Shown here one piece after another: positions 5,586 to 9,293 of a stretch of 9,293 nucleotides of DNA (position 1 is its first letter; each line of letters starts with the position of its first letter). Origin of the DNA: Xanthobacteraceae bacterium (lineage in GTDB: Bacteria; Pseudomonadota; Alphaproteobacteria; Rhizobiales; Xanthobacteraceae). The position numbers and the translations under genes were made by a program. Under the pieces are notes generated by a model. The model did no database searches. It saw only the letters and a program-made list of their open reading frames with translations, and was not told where the DNA came from. The stretch is taken from contig JASHYD010000498.1 of assembly GCA_030043175.1 (NCBI GenBank), forward strand, positions 1-9,293, read 5' to 3'.

Positions 5586-7898
5586 ATGAACGGATTTTGC
5601 GTTGCCGTTCTCGAGCGCGGCCCGGCCGCCAATCAGCGACGGCGGGCGCGGGGCTATGCGGCGGTCTGGTTGCTTGCTCTGTCCATAATGGTGCTCGGAA
5701 GGCCTGACTTGGTCGCGGCTGCGAGCCACAGGCATGCGCCGACGCAAGCGCGAAAGGCGGACAGGGCAGGGCACTACAAAAGCCGCTCACTGCGAGAAGC
5801 CAGGGGCCACCCGGCGGAAAAAGCGAAGAGGGGCAAGACCAGCCGGCGAAGTGAAGGCAACAGCGTCCACGCGGTGCCTCTCCCGATGAGCAGGCCGTCG
5901 ACCGAGACGGCCGCGGCGCTGCCGCCCGATCTCGCTGCAACGAAGCGGGCAATTGAGCTCGTGCGGCAAGGCAAGTCGGCTGAAGCGACCGCACTTGCGG
6001 CCTCCGCCGGCAATCCGCTGGCGCAGAAGATCGTCGAATGGTTGCTGCTGCGCCACGCCGATTCCGAAGCGAGCCCGGAGCACTACGCTGCCTTCATCGG
6101 TGCCAATCCTGACTGGCCGAGCATTCCGCTGCTGCGCCGGCGGGCAGAGGCGGCGCTGTGGAAGGAACGGCGCGATGGCGCCGCCGTGCGGCGCTTTGTC
6201 GGCGACAACCCGACAACTGCCGCAGGTCGGCTTGCGCTTGCTCGCGTTGAAATGGGAGAGGGCAACCGTGCTTACGCGGAGCGCCTGGTTCGCGCGGTGT
6301 GGCGCTCGGAGCAATTGTCGGCCGAACTGGAAGCGGCAGTGCTCGCCGCATTTCCCGGTGTGTTGACCCGCGCCGACCACGTGGCGCGCATGGACCGTCG
6401 CATCGGTGCTAAGGATTTTGGCGCTGCGATGCGAGCCGCTAAGCGCGTCGGCGACGATCAAGTCGCGATCGTCAAGGCATGCAGTGCCGCGGAGACGAAA
6501 TCCGCCAAGGGCGGCGCGCTGCTGGGCGCGGTCGGTGGCGATGCGCGTTCCGATTTGGGGTTCGCGTTGTGCCGTGTGCATTGGCTGCTCCGTAATGACT
6601 CGCCTGGCTCAAACGTGAGCGGCCGTATCGCCACACCCAAAGGAGACATTGCCGCGGCGGTCAAACTGGTATTGGCGGCATCGCGCGAGGATTTGCAGCT
6701 TCAGGATGCGGATGAATGGTGGCGGGAGCGTCGCATCCTCGCCCGCAAGCTCATCGATCTCGGCGATGCACAAACCGCATATCGCATCGTGCACGAGGCT
6801 GTGCCGCCGTCGAATCCCTACTACCGCGCCGATTTCCACTTCATGGCTGGTTGGATCGCGCTGCGCTTTCTTGGCGATCCGGCCACTGCGGCTGAACACT
6901 TTACTCACGTCGATCAAGCTTCGGCCGATCCGGTCGTTCTCGCGCGCGCCGCCTACTGGCGCGGCCGTGCCGCCGAGGCGGCCGGCCAATTCGATGACAT
7001 GCGTACGCAGTACGAGGAGGCCGCGCGATTTCCTACCGCCTATTACGGCCAGCTGGCGCGGGCCCGGCTCGGCCTCGACGAGATCGCGTTCTTTCGTCCG
7101 CCAGCGACCCCGGCGCCCGGCCTGGACAGCGAACTCGTACGCGCCGCAGAGATGCTCTATGCGATCGGCGAAATCGATCTTGTCAGGTCATTCGTGACCA
7201 ACCTCGCTGACGAGAGCATCGATGCCGCGCTGCTTGCAGCACTCGGTCAGCTGACCGCGCAACACAACGATGCCCAGTCAATGCTCCTCGTCGGCAAGAC
7301 CGCGCTTGCCAGAGGTTTGGCGCTGGAGCGTTACGCTTTCCCCGAGATCGGTGTGCCGCCCTATAACTCCATCGGTGCCAGGCTCGATCGATGCATCGTC
7401 TATTCGGTCGTGCGCACGGAAAGTGCGTTCGATCAGCACGACATGTCGCCAGCCAAGGCGGTCGGGCTGATGCAAGTGACCCCGCAGGCCGGCCGCGACA
7501 CCGCAAAACGGTTCGGCGTCTCCTACGATTGGAACCGGCTCGTGTCCGACCCCGCCTACAACACGCAGATGGGAACGGCAGAGGTGGCTGCCCTGCTCAG
7601 CGACTATCGCGGCTCTTACATCTTGACATTCGCCGGTTACAATGCCGGCCGCGGCAGAGTCCAGCAATGGGTGGCGCAGCACGGCGATCCGCGCGATCCC
7701 AAGATTGATGCGGTGGATTGGGTCGAGCGCATTCCGTTCTCTGAGACACGCAACTATGTCCAGCGCGTGATGGAGAACCTGCAGGTCTACGGCGCGCGCT
7801 TCGGCGCCAGCACTGCGACCACTGAGCCCAACCTGCACCGCGCCGCGACGCTCCAATCGCGCGCCGAACCGCCCTCGGTCAAAACCATTCCCCAGTGA
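5586..7898 (+). CDS. slt: soluble lytic murein transglycosylase, Slt70-like, 770 aa
   Basis: The enzyme cleaves the MurNAc-GlcNAc bond of peptidoglycan in the periplasm, leaving 1,6-anhydroMurNAc ends, in wall turnover and remodelling. Residues about 23-46 form a signal peptide or anchor (GYAAVWLLALSIMVLG), followed by a basic low-complexity linker to about 100. Residues 110-590 are a long alpha-helical repeat region (ELVRQGKSAEATALAA, YYRADFHFMAGWIALRFLGD), corresponding to the superhelical U-domain of Slt70. The catalytic domain (about 600-735) has VVRTESAFD with the catalytic Glu612, KAVGLMQVTPQAG, AGYNAGRGRVQQW and SETRNYVQRVMENLQVY, all family 1 motifs. The length is longer than E. coli Slt because of the linker. 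The start at 5586 is preferred: a G-rich segment lies 5 bases upstream, and the hydrophobic segment is then correctly placed. GTG 5544 and ATG 5553 in the same frame are alternatives. The TMEM175-type gene converges on it, 79 bases apart. Confidence 0.93.
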   Translation: MNGFCVAVLERGPAANQRRRARGYAAVWLLALSIMVLGRPDLVAAASHRHAPTQARKADRAGHYKSRSLREARGHPAEKAKRGKTSRRSEGNSVHAVPLPMSRPSTETAAALPPDLAATKRAIELVRQGKSAEATALAASAGNPLAQKIVEWLLLRHADSEASPEHYAAFIGANPDWPSIPLLRRRAEAALWKERRDGAAVRRFVGDNPTTAAGRLALARVEMGEGNRAYAERLVRAVWRSEQLSAELEAAVLAAFPGVLTRADHVARMDRRIGAKDFGAAMRAAKRVGDDQVAIVKACSAAETKSAKGGALLGAVGGDARSDLGFALCRVHWLLRNDSPGSNVSGRIATPKGDIAAAVKLVLAASREDLQLQDADEWWRERRILARKLIDLGDAQTAYRIVHEAVPPSNPYYRADFHFMAGWIALRFLGDPATAAEHFTHVDQASADPVVLARAAYWRGRAAEAAGQFDDMRTQYEEAARFPTAYYGQLARARLGLDEIAFFRPPATPAPGLDSELVRAAEMLYAIGEIDLVRSFVTNLADESIDAALLAALGQLTAQHNDAQSMLLVGKTALARGLALERYAFPEIGVPPYNSIGARLDRCIVYSVVRTESAFDQHDMSPAKAVGLMQVTPQAGRDTAKRFGVSYDWNRLVSDPAYNTQMGTAEVAALLSDYRGSYILTFAGYNAGRGRVQQWVAQHGDPRDPKIDAVDWVERIPFSETRNYVQRVMENLQVYGARFGASTATTEPNLHRAATLQSRAEPPSVKTIPQ

Positions 7899-7917
7899 CG
7901 CTGGAATTTTCTAGCGT
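7898..7917. terminator. weak hairpin between convergent genes
   Basis: ACGCT (7898-7902) pairs with AGCGT (7913-7917), with an inner GAA/TTC pairing. It lies at the very end of the transglycosylase gene and faces the 3' end of the convergent channel gene. No T run follows on either strand, so terminator function is uncertain and rests on position. Confidence 0.2.
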
Positions 7918-7977
7918 TGAATGCAGGCGTTAGCACCTCGACGCCGCGTACATCGGGCGAGGAAAGAGGACGTGGAA

Positions 7978-8598
7978 TTAGCGTTTCTCCGGGTGAGGCG
8001 CTCCCATCGCCGACCGCAGTCGCCGGTCGACCAGCGGGTTGGGCAGAATGAAAAAGGCCGGAACGACGGCAAACAGAATGAGACTTAGCGGCACATACCA
8101 GTGTGCCAACGCGATCGCAGCTCCGTAAACTAGGATCGGCGTCGCATGGAGTTTCGCGACGAAGCGCGGCAAGGCAGTCGTCATTCCGTCAACTGCCAGT
8201 TGCGGCTGCGACATCGCATAGATCCACAAGGCGGTGCCAGCGGCGTTCACCAGCATCAGATTGATGCCGTAAAGCGTGACCGCGAGCTCGCTGTCCGGGT
8301 GCTGACCGAGAAGCGCTGCGGGAAAGGGAATGAACACGATGAGCAAAAGCAACACGAGGTTCAACCATAGCAGCTGGCGATCGACCTGCCTGATGAAATG
8401 CAGCATGTTGTGGTGCGAGACCCAGTAAACGCCGACAATTACGAAGCTGAGCACGAACGCCAATATGTGCGGGGCCACGCTCCGCAGCGTCTCTAGCGTC
8501 AGGGGCTTGTCTGCCGGAAACCGCACGTCGAGGATGAGCAGGGTAATGACGATCGCAAAGACCCCGTCGCTGAAGGCCTCGAGCCTGTTCTTGATCAT
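7978..8598 (-). CDS. TMEM175-type (DUF1211) cation channel, 206 aa
   Basis: The N terminus carries RLEAFSDGVFAIVITLLILD (residues 5-24), the signature RxxxFSDxVFA of the TMEM175 family, located in the first membrane helix, which lines the pore. About six hydrophobic segments follow: residues 13-29, ILAFVLSFVIVGVYW, WLNLVLLLLIVFIPFPAAL, LYGINLMLVNAAGTALWIYA, ILVYGAAIALAHW and SLILFAVVPAFFIL, with a short basic cytoplasmic tail. This and the ~200-aa length match bacterial members, which assemble as tetramers and conduct K+ (weakly selective) across the inner membrane; their physiological role in bacteria is little known. The ATG at 8596-8598 has GGAGG 8 bases upstream; a 26-residue upstream extension is open but starts before the SD and carries no membrane segment. 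The SD lies in a perfect hairpin, hinting at translational control. Confidence 0.88.
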   Translation of the reverse strand: MIKNRLEAFSDGVFAIVITLLILDVRFPADKPLTLETLRSVAPHILAFVLSFVIVGVYWVSHHNMLHFIRQVDRQLLWLNLVLLLLIVFIPFPAALLGQHPDSELAVTLYGINLMLVNAAGTALWIYAMSQPQLAVDGMTTALPRFVAKLHATPILVYGAAIALAHWYVPLSLILFAVVPAFFILPNPLVDRRLRSAMGAPHPEKR

Positions 8599-8600
8599 GC

Positions 8601-8619
8601 GAAAAACCTCCGGTTTTTC
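8601..8619 (-). promoter_or_regulatory. hairpin holding the SD of the channel gene
   Basis: In the mRNA sense GAAAAACC, loop GGA, GGTTTTTC form a perfect 8-bp stem that ends two bases before the ATG. The SD GGAGG is made of the loop and the first two bases of the 3' arm, so folding would partly hide it. The stem is A-U rich and might open with temperature or with a ribosome. The pairing is seen directly; the regulatory effect is inferred. Confidence 0.45.
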
Positions 8620-8668
8620 AGGATGTGAACTGCTTCCTAGCAGGTCGGACGATGGCGCTGCTCTGTCG

Positions 8669-8699
8669 AGTACCACTCTCGCCCCTCGGCTCGTGTCAA
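8669..8699 (-). promoter_or_regulatory. possible sigma-70 promoter for the channel gene
   Basis: On the minus strand CTTGACA contains a perfect -35 hexamer TTGACA (8694-8699). No good -10 follows: the best is a degenerate GTGGTACT-like segment 17-19 bases downstream (about 8669-8677). It lies about 100 bases upstream of the ATG, allowing a leader that includes the SD hairpin. The -35 is strong, the -10 weak. Confidence 0.35.
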
Positions 8700-8795
8700 G
8701 AAAGGAAAATGACAGCGCTCGACTGCGCGCTGCCGCCCGCGGCCAACCCGTCGGCGGCTACGGCGAACAGCGTCGGGCGCTGCTCAACGGGTAGA

Positions 8796-8933
8796 TCACT
8801 TACGCTTTCCGCGCGCGGCCGGTGGCTGGATCAGCGAGTCCATCTGAATCGCCACCACACTTGGTACTCCCATCCCTTCGATGCCGGTAACAATCAGTTT
8901 CGCGAGCACCGACCGGTATCGAGAACGGAGCAT
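8796..8933 (-). CDS. possible small protein or gene remnant, 45 aa
   Basis: From ATG 8931-8933 the frame reads MLRSRYRSVLAKLIVTGIEG followed by MGVPSVVAIQMDSLIQPP and a basic end (AARGKRK), stop at 8796. The hydrophobic/charged alternation and the basic tail look like a real protein end, unlike other frames here. No SD is visible, and the frame is open only about 17 codons further upstream. It may be the C terminus of a decayed gene. The family is not recognised. Confidence 0.25.
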   Translation of the reverse strand: MLRSRYRSVLAKLIVTGIEGMGVPSVVAIQMDSLIQPPAARGKRK

Positions 8934-9293
8934 ACGACGAGGGACATCCAAGGCAGAGGAAAGAAGCGCCGAGACGAATCACAGGGACACGTGAAGAGTG
9001 GCTGGCAGCGCGGCTCGAGCTCTCCACGACGAGAACGAGCTAGCGCGGTGCGGCGACGAATGGGCGCGGCGACGTCAGGAGCCGCCGTGGGTTCGGGTCG
9101 ACGAGGGGTTCAAGACCGATCAACGGAGCGCGTTGCCGGCAGCTCCTCGTTTACCGTTTCAGGTTCGGGTGCGACTGCGCGGCGGTATGACCGCCCTGCC
9201 CGTGGATCGCGGACGGGTTCGACGGCTTCGTCGGCCACCTCGCGAACCACTTAACGCTTTCGATCGCCGCCTGTCGAGCGCACAACATTTCAA

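Larger units (their letters stand above)
8599..9293. other. right-end stretch without a convincing gene
   Basis: Apart from the control region of the channel gene, I see no supported gene. A 209-codon plus-strand frame (8625-9254) is dominated by Arg, Ser, Gly and Thr, has no SD or motif, and is taken as noncoding. On the minus strand two short frames look more protein-like: 8796-8933, listed separately, and 9151-9293, which enters from the window edge and reads ESVKWFARWPTKPSN and AAQSHPNLKR before TAA. Both may be remnants of decayed genes. Confidence 0.45.

Noticed and set aside
5257..5589. Plus-strand frame of 110 codons before the transglycosylase gene
   Set aside because: No SD, no motif, and composition typical of chance frames in GC-rich DNA; it also runs into the transglycosylase start in another frame.
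5787..6581. Minus-strand frame of 264 codons inside the transglycosylase gene
   Set aside because: Antisense shadow of a well-supported enzyme gene.
8625..9254. Plus-strand frame of 209 codons at the right end
   Set aside because: Low-complexity Arg/Ser/Gly/Thr composition, TTG or ATG start without SD, and no recognisable domain; long stop-free frames are common at this GC content.

Overview
The window reads as high-GC alphaproteobacterial chromosome, most like Bradyrhizobium or a close relative (Nitrobacteraceae). This is inferred from gene style, from protein families I recognise as common in that group, and from the type of integrase and small-gene pair. No rRNA, tRNA, CRISPR array or complete insertion sequence is visible.

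Left part (26-1012): two small exported proteins are encoded on the minus strand, probably as one operon (153 aa and 44 aa). Upstream of them lies a gene-poor stretch with one inverted repeat.

Middle part (1013-4255): a decaying mobile island. On the minus strand is an ancestrally overlapping gene pair: a conserved hypothetical gene broken by an amber codon, and an HGGXSTG-motif gene broken by two 1-nt deletions. Divergent from it is a short reading frame with an ideal ribosome binding site but ATC where ATG should be. It overlaps an apparently intact 322-aa protein of unknown function whose 3' half carries a long hairpin and 9-bp tandem repeats. Next come a small phage-type gene shifted by a run of nine G, and a tyrosine recombinase pseudogene. 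The recombinase has one amber codon and two 1-nt deletions, yet all its expected catalytic residues can still be read across three frames. Its last frame runs without a stop into the next gene.

Right part (4256-9293): chromosomal genes that look intact. These are an exported protein of unknown function (280 aa), a Slt-type soluble lytic murein transglycosylase (770 aa), and convergent to it a TMEM175-type cation channel (206 aa). The channel's ribosome binding site sits in the loop and 3' arm of a perfect hairpin. The last 700 bases hold no convincing gene, only a possible promoter for the channel and short unsupported frames.

I see no complete new defence or metabolic system. The most interesting signals are the overlapping, jointly decaying gene pair, the integrase remnant fused in frame to an exported-protein gene, a perfect 20-bp palindrome just before the integrase start, the G9 frameshift, and the hairpin over the channel gene's ribosome binding site.
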